Assembly: GCA_019353055.1 (NCBI GenBank)
Contig: JABAHL010000002.1
Location: forward strand, 186,001 to 250,000
Origin: Faucicola osloensis_C
GTDB taxonomy: Bacteria > Pseudomonadota > Gammaproteobacteria > Pseudomonadales > Moraxellaceae
Length of the DNA stretch: 64,000 nt
Direction of reading: 5' to 3'
Positions 45,021-53,708 of this stretch are shown in pieces (the stretch's first letter is position 1; each line of letters opens with the position of its first letter). A model generated the notes under the pieces. The model was not told the DNA's origin and ran no database searches. It worked only from the letters and a program-made list of their open reading frames with translations. A program made the translations under genes and the position numbers.

Positions 45021-45083
45021 TTTTTATTTCAAACAAAGCACTTTTTATTTCAAACAGAAAACTTTTTATTTCAAACAAAACAC
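45021..45083. repeat. 21-bp tandem repeat, three copies, glnE-ilvE gap
   Basis: Three adjacent 21-bp copies (45021-45041, 45042-45062, 45063-45083), each TTTTTATTTCAAACARARMAC-like, differ at a few positions. They end 12 bases before the ilvE start, just before its ribosome-binding site (AGGAG). Confidence 0.95.
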
Positions 45084-45095
45084 TAGGAGTAATCA

Positions 45096-46040
45096 ATGGC
45101 AACAATTCCCAGCATGGCAGACCGTGATGGTTTTATCTGGATGGATGGCAACATGGTAGACTGGCGTGATGCCAAAATCCACGTATTAACCCATACACTG
45201 CACTACGGGATGGGCGTATTTGAGGGGGTTCGAGCCTACAAAACCCATGATGGACGTACGGCGATTTTTCGTCTAGAAGACCATACCCAGCGCCTGCTAA
45301 ATTCCGCCAAAATTTTCCAGCTTGCTGTACCCTATTCGTATGAAGAAGTGTTACAAGCACAAAAAGCCGTGGTACGTGAAAATAACCTTGAATCGGCATA
45401 CCTTCGCCCATTGATTTGGGTCGGTTCTGAAAAATTGGGTATCGCTGCCAAAGATAATAGCATCCACACTATCGTTGCTGCTTGGGTTTGGGGTGCTTAT
45501 CTAGGTGAAGAAGGCATGGCAAAAGGTATCCGTGTAAAAACCTCAAGTTTTACCCATCACCATCCAAACGTCACCATGTGTAAAGCTAAAGCCGTCAGCA
45601 ACTACCCTGTCTCTATCATGTCAAACCAAGAAGTTACCCGTCATGGCTATGATGAGGCGGTATTGATGGATACCCAAGGCTATGTTTGTCAAGGCTCAGG
45701 GGAAAACTTATTTTTGGTCAAAGACGGTGAGCTTCATACCCCAGATTTGTCAGGGGGTGCATTGGACGGCATTACCCGTCGTACGGTGATACAGTTTGCA
45801 CAGGACTTGGGCATCAAAGTCCATGAGCGTAGAATCACCCGTGATGAGTTTTATATCGCGGATGAAATCTTTATGACAGGTACTGCTGCCGAGATTACCC
45901 CAATTCGTGAATATGATGACCACGTCATTGGCTGCGGCGCGCGTGGTGAAATCACCGAAAAACTGCAAAGTCTATTTTTTGACGTGGTGCAAGGCAAAAA
46001 TGATAAATACGCGCACTGGCTCAGCTACGTGGATGAATAA
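45096..46040 (+). CDS. ilvE: Branched-chain amino acid aminotransferase
   Basis: 314 residues, class IV PLP enzyme. It makes leucine, isoleucine and valine from their 2-oxo acids. Motifs: THTLHYGMGVFEGVRAY, the PLP lysine in CKAKAVSNYPVS, CQGSGENLFLVKDG, MTGTAAEITPI. TAGGAG lies before ATG 45096. It marks the left edge of the sugar-transferase cluster; a terminator follows. Confidence 0.96.
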   Translation: MATIPSMADRDGFIWMDGNMVDWRDAKIHVLTHTLHYGMGVFEGVRAYKTHDGRTAIFRLEDHTQRLLNSAKIFQLAVPYSYEEVLQAQKAVVRENNLESAYLRPLIWVGSEKLGIAAKDNSIHTIVAAWVWGAYLGEEGMAKGIRVKTSSFTHHHPNVTMCKAKAVSNYPVSIMSNQEVTRHGYDEAVLMDTQGYVCQGSGENLFLVKDGELHTPDLSGGALDGITRRTVIQFAQDLGIKVHERRITRDEFYIADEIFMTGTAAEITPIREYDDHVIGCGARGEITEKLQSLFFDVVQGKNDKYAHWLSYVDE

Positions 46041-46068
46041 TCGGTAAAATTGTAGATAAGTGAAAATA

Positions 46069-46106
46069 AAAGGATAGTTATGTTAAAATGACTATCCTTA
46101 TTTTTT
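46069..46106 (+). terminator. Intrinsic terminator after ilvE
   Basis: A 9-bp AAGGATAGT / ACTATCCTT stem, 12-base loop and T run. Because it overlaps the frame that could extend the next gene upstream, it supports the later start at 46135. Confidence 0.88.
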
Positions 46107-46134
46107 GAAAAATTATCGGTACTTTGGAAGTGAC

Positions 46135-46962
46135 ATGACAACATCGAGTGCAACCACCCCGCTTAAACAAATTATTTGTATCAAATGGGGCACCAAATAT
46201 GGCGCAGATTACGTTAATAAACTCTATGGAATGGTAAGCCGTAATATCACCCCGCCGTTTCGCTTTGTCTGCTTTACCGACAATACCGATGGCATCCGTC
46301 CTGAAGTAGAATGTCAAGATCTGCCGCCCAGCGATATTGTGATGCCTACCAATACCCTTGGTAAATGGCCTAAGTCACGGCTTTGGAATGCACAGCTTGG
46401 CAATGTCACAGGAACGGTATTGTTTTTAGATCTTGACGTGGTTGTGGTGGGTAGCCTTGATGACTTTTTTAGTTTTGGCGATGACGATCAGACGGTTTTA
46501 TCTTATAACCCAAGTAACCCCTTAGAGAAGCTAGGTCAAACCTCGTGTTTTCGCTTTAAAGTCGGTAGTTTGGTTAGTTTGCTAGAAAAATTCCGTGCCG
46601 ATCCACAAGGCGTGGCGGATAAATATCGCTTTGAGCAGCGTTTTGTCACTCGCAATGCCCCAGGTGGGGTTAAGCTTTTTCCCAAAGAGTGGGTGGTGCA
46701 TTTTCGCCGCAAATGCCGTCAGCCATTTCCGCTAAATTATTTTATCCCGCCAAAACTGCCTCATGATGCACGCATTATTATTTTCCCTGGGGATTTGTAT
46801 CCGCAAAATGCGATTGCAGGACAATACAACAAAAATTCTGCCGATAATGCCAAAGACCATTTGGCGCAATTATTTACTGCTGAAAAAATCAAAAAACCGA
46901 TTTCGCATTTACGCCATTTTATTTTGCCGACTGATTGGGTGGCAACGCATTGGCGAGAATAG
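46135..46962 (+). CDS. Putative glycosyltransferase (cluster type A, copy 1)
   Basis: 275 residues, GT-A-like. N-terminal CIKWGTKYGADYVNKLYGMV and PPFRFVCFTDN; the DxD-type metal site is LFLDLDVVVVGS near residue 105; the C-terminal FPKEWVVHFRRKC and GDLYPQNAI are shared with its paralogue at 51940-52722. No membrane segment. GGAAGTGAC precedes ATG 46135. First gene of the rightward arm; likely adds a sugar to lipooligosaccharide core. Donor unknown. Confidence 0.75.
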   Translation: MTTSSATTPLKQIICIKWGTKYGADYVNKLYGMVSRNITPPFRFVCFTDNTDGIRPEVECQDLPPSDIVMPTNTLGKWPKSRLWNAQLGNVTGTVLFLDLDVVVVGSLDDFFSFGDDDQTVLSYNPSNPLEKLGQTSCFRFKVGSLVSLLEKFRADPQGVADKYRFEQRFVTRNAPGGVKLFPKEWVVHFRRKCRQPFPLNYFIPPKLPHDARIIIFPGDLYPQNAIAGQYNKNSADNAKDHLAQLFTAEKIKKPISHLRHFILPTDWVATHWRE

Positions 46963-46972
46963 AGGATAAACT

Positions 46973-47842
46973 ATGGCGAACTTAGACCAACCTATCAAAA
47001 TTTTTATCGGCTGTGACCCTAATAACAGTGACCTTGAGCAGATGATGGTGCTAGATTATAGCTTGCACAAGCATACAAGCGAGCCTGTCGAGATTATCTG
47101 GATGCAGTTAAGCCGTGACCCAAGCAGCGTATGGTATTCCAATCCGCAAACAGGCGAGGGCTGGCATACCGAAAAATGGGCGACCCCGTTTTCGGGCTTT
47201 CGTTGGGCAATCCCTGAATATTGTGGCTTTAGCGGACGGGCGATTTATATGGATGCCGATATGGTGGTGTTGGACGATATCGCTAAATTGTGGCAGCACC
47301 CGATATCTGATGAGGCGATTCTTGCGGCTAAAGGCGATGGCGATTTGATGCGACTGTGCACCTGCGTATGGGATTGCCAAAAAGCCAAGGATTATCTTGA
47401 GCCTGTCGCCCAGCTACAAGCCGATCCTGAGAGCCATAGCAAAATGATGGCAAAATTTAAAGCCAATCCGCAACTTATACAGCTCTACCAAGACAGCTTT
47501 AATTGTGTGGATGGCGAAGATTTAGCGATTGAGGATATTCGGATTTTGCATTATTCGGACATGGGAACGCAGTTCAGCCATAAATATTCCTTACCGCGCT
47601 TACAAGCCGAGGGCAAAACGCATTGGTTTGATGGGCAGATTTTGCCGCACCCTCGTCAAGATTTGGTTGAGCTTTTCGATACCTACTATCAAGCGGCGAT
47701 ACAAGCGGGCTATAGTATTGAAAACTATCGCACTACACCGTTTGGCGAGTTTCCAAAAAGAACTTACAAAAAAGGTTACAAGGGTAATGCGGTGACTCGC
47801 CCTGCGAAAAAACCTTCTTTATTTAGTCGTTGGTTTAAATAG
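46973..47842 (+). CDS. Putative GT8-like glycosyltransferase
   Basis: 289 residues. Begins with IKIFIGCDPNN, and has the DxD motif in AIYMDADMVVLDD, the pattern of GT-A family-8-like transferases. HYSDMGTQFSHKYS and a W/H-rich middle are typical of this lineage. A basic tail (KKGYKGNAVTRPAKKPS) may contact the membrane. It starts 10 bp after the previous gene and ends 15 bp before the next, so all belong to one operon. Confidence 0.75.
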   Translation: MANLDQPIKIFIGCDPNNSDLEQMMVLDYSLHKHTSEPVEIIWMQLSRDPSSVWYSNPQTGEGWHTEKWATPFSGFRWAIPEYCGFSGRAIYMDADMVVLDDIAKLWQHPISDEAILAAKGDGDLMRLCTCVWDCQKAKDYLEPVAQLQADPESHSKMMAKFKANPQLIQLYQDSFNCVDGEDLAIEDIRILHYSDMGTQFSHKYSLPRLQAEGKTHWFDGQILPHPRQDLVELFDTYYQAAIQAGYSIENYRTTPFGEFPKRTYKKGYKGNAVTRPAKKPSLFSRWFK

Positions 47843-47857
47843 TTCATAGAGTATTAA

Positions 47858-48955
47858 ATGGCATTGGTTCAGTCACAAAAAATCGTATTAGTGATTAATT
47901 CACTGCAAGGCGGTGGGGCAGAAAAATTTGTTTTGACCTTGGGGGAAGCCTTTTACCAGATGGGCTTTGAGGTGCATATTGTCCGATTTGACCCGATTGT
48001 CGAACACACATTAAGCGAAAATTTAATCTATCATCTTATTCCTTTTCGCAATTATCGACGCTTGCCGAAAGGTAAAATTCGGCATTTCTTTTTTGCTCGC
48101 GCGGTTGATGCCTATATCAATAAACATATTGGTCAGCCTGTGGCAATATTCGTGAACTTGTACCGTGAACATGAGGTATTTTATTATTCAAGGCAAAAAA
48201 AGGTGGCGTATGTCATCCATAATCAACTGAGTGAAAAATTAAAACTTGCTACCTTGCCGCCCAAGCAGCTTTCTTACTTTCAACGGATTTATACCAAGTA
48301 TCCTGCTATTTGTGTGAGCGGCGGGGTGGAGCAAGATTTTGTCCGTCAATTTGGTGAACCAACCAAAACCACCATGATTTATAACCCCATCGACCGTGAT
48401 AAAATCCGTGTGTTAGCTGAGGCAGCTAACCCAGATTTACCTGCCATTACCCGACAGGGCTATCTTATCCATGTGGGCAGTTTTAAAGCCCAAAAAGGGC
48501 ATGAAATTTTATTGCAAGCTTATGCCAATTCGGCACAGACATTGCCCTTGGTATTGGTGGGCAAGGGTAGTCTGCAAGCGCAAATTGAACAAAACATTAT
48601 CGCGTTAAACTTGCAAGATAAGGTGATTTTAACTGGGTTTCAAAAGAATCCTTACCCATTGCTAAAGCACGCCACAGGATTTGTGTTGTCATCGCATTTT
48701 GAGGGCTTTGCATTGGTATTGGCAGAGTCATTGGCATTGGGCGTGCCTGCGATTAGCACCGATTGTCCTTCAGGACCTAGTGAGATTTTGCCGCCGCAGA
48801 ATTTGGTGGCAGTGGCAGATATCCCTGCGTTAACTGAAAAAATCAACCAATTAATGAGCCATCCTAGCCAGTTTAACGTGCCATTTAACGAAGCTTTTTT
48901 GCCGCAAAATGTTGCCCGTCAGTATTTGGCATTTATGGGGGTTGGCTTTGAATAA
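47858..48955 (+). CDS. Family-4 glycosyltransferase (copy 1)
   Basis: 365 residues, GT-B fold. N-terminal VLVINSLQGGGAEKFVLTL; IYNPID; HVGSFKAQKGHEILLQAY; E-x7-E in SSHFEGFALVLAESLALG; TDCPSGPSEIL. These point to retaining GT4 enzymes of LPS synthesis. Clear paralogue of the gene at 49746-50843, one gene away. Donor and acceptor unknown. Confidence 0.85.
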   Translation: MALVQSQKIVLVINSLQGGGAEKFVLTLGEAFYQMGFEVHIVRFDPIVEHTLSENLIYHLIPFRNYRRLPKGKIRHFFFARAVDAYINKHIGQPVAIFVNLYREHEVFYYSRQKKVAYVIHNQLSEKLKLATLPPKQLSYFQRIYTKYPAICVSGGVEQDFVRQFGEPTKTTMIYNPIDRDKIRVLAEAANPDLPAITRQGYLIHVGSFKAQKGHEILLQAYANSAQTLPLVLVGKGSLQAQIEQNIIALNLQDKVILTGFQKNPYPLLKHATGFVLSSHFEGFALVLAESLALGVPAISTDCPSGPSEILPPQNLVAVADIPALTEKINQLMSHPSQFNVPFNEAFLPQNVARQYLAFMGVGFE

Positions 48956-48973
48956 ATCCAAGCGAGAAAAGTG

Positions 48974-49729
48974 ATGCTAAAAAATTATGTGATTAGTCTC
49001 GCTCATCATAGCAAGCGGCAAAGCCATATTCAACAAGAGTTTGCTAAGCAGCACATACCTTTTACTTTTTTTTCGGCGGTCACCCCGGATAAAAATACCC
49101 AAGTCGCTCAGCGACTGGCGATTGATATCACAAAGTCGGTATCTAGTGACACCGAAATTGCCTGTTTTTTAAGTCATGTTAGCTTGTGGCAACGCTGTTT
49201 GGATGAAAATCTTGATTATATCGGGATTTATGAGGATGATATTTTTTTAGGTCAGCAGTTCGAGCTGTTAATTCGTCAAACTGATGTTTTGCAAAGCCAA
49301 GCTATCGATATTTTAAAATTAGAAAAGGTAAGCCCAAGGGTTCATTTGGCTCATCCGATAGTCTTACCTCAGAGTAAACGGACGATTTATGAATTAAAGT
49401 CTCGTCATTTAGGCGGGGCAGGTTATCTGCTATCCCATCGCGCTTGTCAGTATCTATTACAATATATTAGAAACTTACCCCAGCTTGAGGCAGTAGATGT
49501 GATGCTATTTGATGTGGGGAAATACCCCAAAGCCCTGCCTGTATATCAGCTTGTGCCGGCGATTGTGATTCAGGAGCATCATCTATTACCGCAAGTTGCT
49601 TTGGCAAGCAGCCTGCAGGCAACCAGAAGCCAAGAAATTAAACGCCCCTTAACAGGGCTACAAAAAATCAAACGTGAAGTCCTGCGTGCGACACGCCCAC
49701 TATATATGACCAACATTACTTTTGAATAA
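48974..49729 (+). CDS. GT25-family LOS glycosyltransferase
   Basis: 251 residues. Matches the LPS glycosyltransferase family 25 pattern: YVISLAHHSKRQSHIQQEF, the PFTFFSAV start, EIACFLSHVSLWQRC, the acidic site IGIYEDDIFL, and HLGGAGYLLSHRA. GT25 members are often beta-1,4-galactosyltransferases of LOS in Moraxella, Neisseria and Haemophilus. ATG 48974 is taken; GTG 48971 is adjacent. Confidence 0.85.
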   Translation: MLKNYVISLAHHSKRQSHIQQEFAKQHIPFTFFSAVTPDKNTQVAQRLAIDITKSVSSDTEIACFLSHVSLWQRCLDENLDYIGIYEDDIFLGQQFELLIRQTDVLQSQAIDILKLEKVSPRVHLAHPIVLPQSKRTIYELKSRHLGGAGYLLSHRACQYLLQYIRNLPQLEAVDVMLFDVGKYPKALPVYQLVPAIVIQEHHLLPQVALASSLQATRSQEIKRPLTGLQKIKREVLRATRPLYMTNITFE

Positions 49730-49733
49730 ACCC

Positions 49734-49748
49734 AAGGAGCCACTTGTG
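49734..49748 (+). promoter_or_regulatory. Ribosome binding site that decides a GTG start
   Basis: AAGGAG at 49734-49739 lies 6 bases before GTG 49746. The frame could be read back to TTG 49722, inside the previous gene, but the strong site favours GTG. Confidence 0.65.
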
Positions 49749-50843
49749 AGCTGCAACCCCTCAAATATCATTGTGTTGGTTATCAACTGCTTGCAGGGGG
49801 GCGGGGCAGAAAAGTCAGTATTGACGCTCGCGGAAGGCTTTTATCAACTGGGCTATAAAGTCCATGTCATCCGATTTAAAGCCACCACAGAATATGAGCT
49901 TAGCCCACATATTGATTTTCATATTGTCAACTTTAAGTGGTTTAAATTAATCCCAAGTGATAGGGTGCGTTACCAACAATTTGCCAAACATTTAGATAAC
50001 TATATTTTAACGCATATTGGTCAGCCATGTTTGACGATTGCAAATTTGGAACGGGCGGACAAGGTGTTAAGCTATAGCCAATTACCCAATGTCATTCATG
50101 TGATTCGTAACACCCTTTCTCAAGAACTGAAATTAGCCCAAGCTCGCAATAAGCCTATGGATATAGCGCAGCTAAAGACGACCTATCATGCGCAGCCTTG
50201 TGTGGCGATTAGTGAAGGAGTGGCGGTGGATTTTAAGGCGACCCTAGGGCTGACGAATATTACCACGATTTATAACCCGATTGATAACAAACTTATTGAG
50301 GCAATGGCAGAGGCATACCCGCTAGAGACTACGGAGTTTATTGTGCATGTGGGCAGCTTTAAATACCAAAAAGCGCATGATATTCTGCTAAAAGCCTATG
50401 CCAAAACCTCGCAACGCTATCCGCTGTATTTGGTGGGTCAAGGCAAACTGATGGCAGAAACCAGACAGCTTGCGGTTGATTTAGGGATTAGCGATAAGGT
50501 GGTATTTACTGGCTTTAAATCCAACCCTTATCCGTATATCAAACACGCTAAATGCTTAGTGTTAAGTTCTCGATTTGAGGGCTTTGGGCGAGTGATTGCC
50601 GAAGCATTAGCCGTGGATACGCCTGTAATAAGCACTGACTGTCCGTATGGCCCTAGTGAGTTGTTACCAAGGCAAAATCTTGTCCCTGTCGATGATATTG
50701 ACACCTTAGCCCAATTATTAGAACAAGCAATGGCAAATCCATCGGCGTTTGCCGTGCCGTTTAATGAGCGATTTTTACCCAAAAATATCGCTAACCAATA
50801 CATTGAGCGATTCGTGACCTTTAATTTGCCCGATACGGAATAA
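49746..50843 (+). CDS. Family-4 glycosyltransferase (copy 2)
   Basis: 365 residues from GTG 49746. Paralogue of 47858-48955: VLVINCLQGGGAEKSVLTL, IYNPID, HVGSFKYQKAHDILLKAY, SSRFEGFGRVIAEALAVD (E-x7-E), STDCPYGPSELL. The last gene of the rightward arm; its 3' end overlaps the opposing gene at 50821 by 23 bp. Likely retaining transferase of LOS core. Confidence 0.85.
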   Translation: MSCNPSNIIVLVINCLQGGGAEKSVLTLAEGFYQLGYKVHVIRFKATTEYELSPHIDFHIVNFKWFKLIPSDRVRYQQFAKHLDNYILTHIGQPCLTIANLERADKVLSYSQLPNVIHVIRNTLSQELKLAQARNKPMDIAQLKTTYHAQPCVAISEGVAVDFKATLGLTNITTIYNPIDNKLIEAMAEAYPLETTEFIVHVGSFKYQKAHDILLKAYAKTSQRYPLYLVGQGKLMAETRQLAVDLGISDKVVFTGFKSNPYPYIKHAKCLVLSSRFEGFGRVIAEALAVDTPVISTDCPYGPSELLPRQNLVPVDDIDTLAQLLEQAMANPSAFAVPFNERFLPKNIANQYIERFVTFNLPDTE

Positions 50844-51675
50844 ATGTAAACAAATCCTTAGAGATGGGCGAGTGGTTATAAATTTGCACGCCTTTTTGCT
50901 GATAGTTGTGGGCTACCCAATCAAACGATGGTACGATACGGTGGGTGATAGCCTTATCAAGTTTGGTGGGGGCAGCATTGTCTTGGCTTTCATAGAACCG
51001 TGGCTGCTGGCTATTGATTAAATCAATGCCATACAGATGTATCATGTGAAATCCTAGAGAATAAGCAAGCTGTAACGCCACCAACGCTACCGTTCCTCCT
51101 TCAACAAAGCCGTAACGAATATCCCAAGACACCCCAATTTTTTTATTGATGCTATGATAAGGGCTATGTTTTAGGTGTTTTAGTCGGGTACGTTTATTGA
51201 GTGTGACAGCTATTTTTCCTAAAAGGCTAGTTTGCTGAAGGGCAATCAAGCTATCATCAATCGGTCTATCGACTGGATAGATGATATAGATATGGTCAGC
51301 ATATTGAACTAAAAAATCGGGCGCATCTTGCCATAGTTGTTCTGCCACTAACGCACTGATATACAGCGGATAACCACCCCGATAATACTGCAGCGGAATA
51401 CTACAGTTATGCTTAATAAAGCGTGGGTCGGTGATGACATAAGCCACAATCTTGTCAAATTTGTAGTGTTCGGTCAGGCTAATACTGCCATTTACAAATA
51501 TAACCGACTCACAACCAAGCGAGTCGATGGCATTGGTTTGGATGCTCGGTCCTGACGCCAAAATATGTACTGTCGTATCAGAGACTTTTGGTAGCACAAA
51601 TGCAGGATTGACAATACGTAGGGCGATTGTCTGAGTAGATCGGGTAAATATCAAAGAATGATTGGCTACCACCAT
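50821..51675 (-). CDS. Unknown Rossmann-like protein of the sugar cluster
   Basis: 284 residues, not firmly recognised. It has an N-terminal HILASGPSIQT loop, then FVNGSISLTEHY, and later GGTVALVALQLAYSLGFHMIHLYGIDL. The GxGPS ... N ... G(V/T)xxxxxAxxLG(x)xxIxLxGxD arrangement resembles the GT42 sialyltransferase/DUF115-type fold. Acceptor and donor are unknown, and sialic acid genes are not in the window. No signal peptide. It opposes the GT4 gene with a 23-bp 3' overlap and lies after the other leftward genes. Confidence 0.6.
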   Translation of the reverse strand: MVVANHSLIFTRSTQTIALRIVNPAFVLPKVSDTTVHILASGPSIQTNAIDSLGCESVIFVNGSISLTEHYKFDKIVAYVITDPRFIKHNCSIPLQYYRGGYPLYISALVAEQLWQDAPDFLVQYADHIYIIYPVDRPIDDSLIALQQTSLLGKIAVTLNKRTRLKHLKHSPYHSINKKIGVSWDIRYGFVEGGTVALVALQLAYSLGFHMIHLYGIDLINSQQPRFYESQDNAAPTKLDKAITHRIVPSFDWVAHNYQQKGVQIYNHSPISKDLFTFIPYRAN

Positions 51676-51690
51676 GCTGATTTTTCATCC

Positions 51691-51831
51691 TTATGTAGTT
51701 GTTTTAATGTGTTGAATGCGCTTTTTCATCGCCTCAATATTTTGCCCTGCATAGTGGTCAATAATTTGAGTCGCCCCAAGACGTTTTTCACTTTTAAATA
51801 ATAAAATAAACTTACGATACCAGTTTGCCAT
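51691..51831 (-). CDS. Possible 46-residue small protein
   Basis: A minus-strand frame with ATG at 51831. The product begins MANWYRKFILLFKSEKR, continues LGATQIIDHYAGQNIEA, and ends KTTT. It is basic and helical with codon-like composition. AGGAATAAT lies about 10 bases upstream. It sits in the gap between the two leftward genes on either side. I do not recognise the family; it could be a remnant, but no frame extension supports that. Confidence 0.45.
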   Translation of the reverse strand: MANWYRKFILLFKSEKRLGATQIIDHYAGQNIEAMKKRIQHIKTTT

Positions 51832-51939
51832 TTTTTATTATTCCTAAAACCGCAAGCTTATGTGAAATTTCTTTTAGGTTTAATTATCCGATGCTCAATT
51901 ATCTATTAACTATCTAAGGCTTAACTATCAAAGATTGCG

Positions 51940-52722
51940 TTATCGCCAATAATCCCTAATCCAGACAGTTGGTAATACCTTACGATACCACTTACCGCTT
52001 TTACCCATGATGGCATCGGGTGGATTGACTTCACCATGAAAAATCACCATTTTCGCCCCTTTAGGCAACATCGGCGGTTTGACAAAACTTAAGGGAAATG
52101 GCTGCACACATTGGTATTTAAAGCTCACGCACCAAGACGCATCCCAATATTCAAGGTGGTGATGCTCACGCAAATAATTGGATAGATAAGCTTGCTCATG
52201 GCGCACTTGGCTACGAATCGTGTCAAAATTTTGCTCAAAGTTAGACAATAAATTTGGGTAGGTGTTTTGTCCAACCTTGAAACGATACACCGATGAATTA
52301 CCCACCATGCGCCACGGTTTTTTCCAATCACGGATAATCACCACACTGTCATCGTGCTGCGCTTGATAAGTAAAAAAGCAACCAATATTATCGACAATCA
52401 CAATGTCAATATCCAAAAATAACGCTGTGCCTTTTAAATCATATAATTCAGGGCTAAAGGTGGTCAGTTTTTTCCAGCCACGTTCAGGGATATTACTGGG
52501 TAAATTGAGCTCAGGAATTGGGTAGCATTTGACGTTGGCATCTATCCCTGTGCTATCATCGGTCAAACATACCATTTGAAAGGGTAACGTCAAATGTCTG
52601 TTAACCATATTGTACAGGCGATTAACGTACTCAGCACCGTATTTGGTGCCCCATTTCATACAAATAATGTAACGGTTTTCATCGGGCGAAGCAGGCGCTG
52701 AAGTATAATTTGGTAAAGTCAT
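51940..52722 (-). CDS. Putative glycosyltransferase (cluster type A, copy 2)
   Basis: 260 residues. Paralogue of 46135-46962: CMKWGTKYGAEYVNRLYNMV, LPFQMVCLTDD, metal site LFLDIDIVIVDN, then SSVYRFKVGQN, SWCVSFKYQC and VIFHGEVNPPDAI. Same fold, on the opposite strand. Likely another LOS sugar transferase. Confidence 0.75.
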   Translation of the reverse strand: MTLPNYTSAPASPDENRYIICMKWGTKYGAEYVNRLYNMVNRHLTLPFQMVCLTDDSTGIDANVKCYPIPELNLPSNIPERGWKKLTTFSPELYDLKGTALFLDIDIVIVDNIGCFFTYQAQHDDSVVIIRDWKKPWRMVGNSSVYRFKVGQNTYPNLLSNFEQNFDTIRSQVRHEQAYLSNYLREHHHLEYWDASWCVSFKYQCVQPFPLSFVKPPMLPKGAKMVIFHGEVNPPDAIMGKSGKWYRKVLPTVWIRDYWR

Positions 52723-52762
52723 AAGTAAATGATTATCATATTAAGTGAATGAATTGATCATA

Positions 52763-53686
52763 TCATGATTTGCTAAGTTTTGGATAACGCTGGCGAACCG
52801 CTAACGCGATGGATGGCTCGGCATTATAAATAACCGGAAATCCTGGCACACGTTTAAAGCGCTTATAGCCCCACATATACTGACTGGGGAAACGGTCAAT
52901 CATCCGCTCGATGGCGTGGTTCATCGCGGTTGTCGCTGTCACCATGTTTTTGTCATACAAGGCGGGGTCAGTTAACTCATCACAATAAATATCAAAGCCT
53001 TGTCCATCATCACGGCGTACACAGGTCAAACCCACCAAGCTACACTTTGTTTTACTGGCTAATTTGCTAGCAAGGGTACTGGTCAATGTCGGAATACCAA
53101 AAAACGGCACCACTTCACCGCCAGATGGGTCAGGGACATGGTCCGGCAATATGATACTAAAACCGCCTGCTTTTAGGGTTTTAAAAATCGCTTTTACCCC
53201 AGTCGCATCGGTTGGTACCAAAGTTGCGTTCAGCCGCTGACGCCCTTGCAGCACAAACTGATTGGCTTGTTCACCTTTCACGGGTTTATACATGATGGTG
53301 GGCGCGCCAAACTGGTTGAGCCATGCATTCATGATTTCCCATGTTCCCAAATGCGGCACAATTGCAAGCATGCCATTGGGATTTTGTAAGCCTTGCATCA
53401 AAACTTGTTGATGATGCACGGTATGGATTTGTTTAACCGACCACGCAGGTGGCATCGCCCAACTTTTAGCCGATTCCACCATGTTTTTGCTTTGATTGGC
53501 AATACAAACTCTGGCAAGCTGGTCACGCTGGGATTCGGTGAGTTCGGGATAGACAAGTCGTAAGTTAGTATCAACGGTTTTCATGATACTTTTGTCACGA
53601 CGAAGTGAAATAATAAAGCTTGCGATATGTGCCAATAGATACAGCATCCACATTGGCACATATTTAAGAAGAGTAAAGGCATTCAT
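52763..53686 (-). CDS. LpxL/LpxM-type lipid A acyltransferase
   Basis: 307 residues. A hydrophobic N-terminal segment (MWMLYLLAHIASFIISL) anchors it to the inner membrane. The catalytic HX4E motif is HLGTWE near residue 110; MYKPVKGEQANQFV and a GGEVVPFFG loop are typical of HtrB/MsbB enzymes. They add secondary acyl chains to Kdo-lipid A or to a glycolipid. Whether LpxL or LpxM is not clear. It starts 22 bp after aspS ends. Confidence 0.88.
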   Translation of the reverse strand: MNAFTLLKYVPMWMLYLLAHIASFIISLRRDKSIMKTVDTNLRLVYPELTESQRDQLARVCIANQSKNMVESAKSWAMPPAWSVKQIHTVHHQQVLMQGLQNPNGMLAIVPHLGTWEIMNAWLNQFGAPTIMYKPVKGEQANQFVLQGRQRLNATLVPTDATGVKAIFKTLKAGGFSIILPDHVPDPSGGEVVPFFGIPTLTSTLASKLASKTKCSLVGLTCVRRDDGQGFDIYCDELTDPALYDKNMVTATTAMNHAIERMIDRFPSQYMWGYKRFKRVPGFPVIYNAEPSIALAVRQRYPKLSKS

Positions 53687-53708
53687 CTAATTAAAGGTGT
53701 GACCTTGA

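Noticed and set aside
45021..45083. CRISPR array
   Set aside because: The 21-bp units are directly adjacent with no unique spacers, and no cas genes are present.
44833..45105. A minus-strand frame with FEIKS repeats
   Set aside because: The repeats are the reverse translation of the 21-bp DNA repeat plus the end of glnE.
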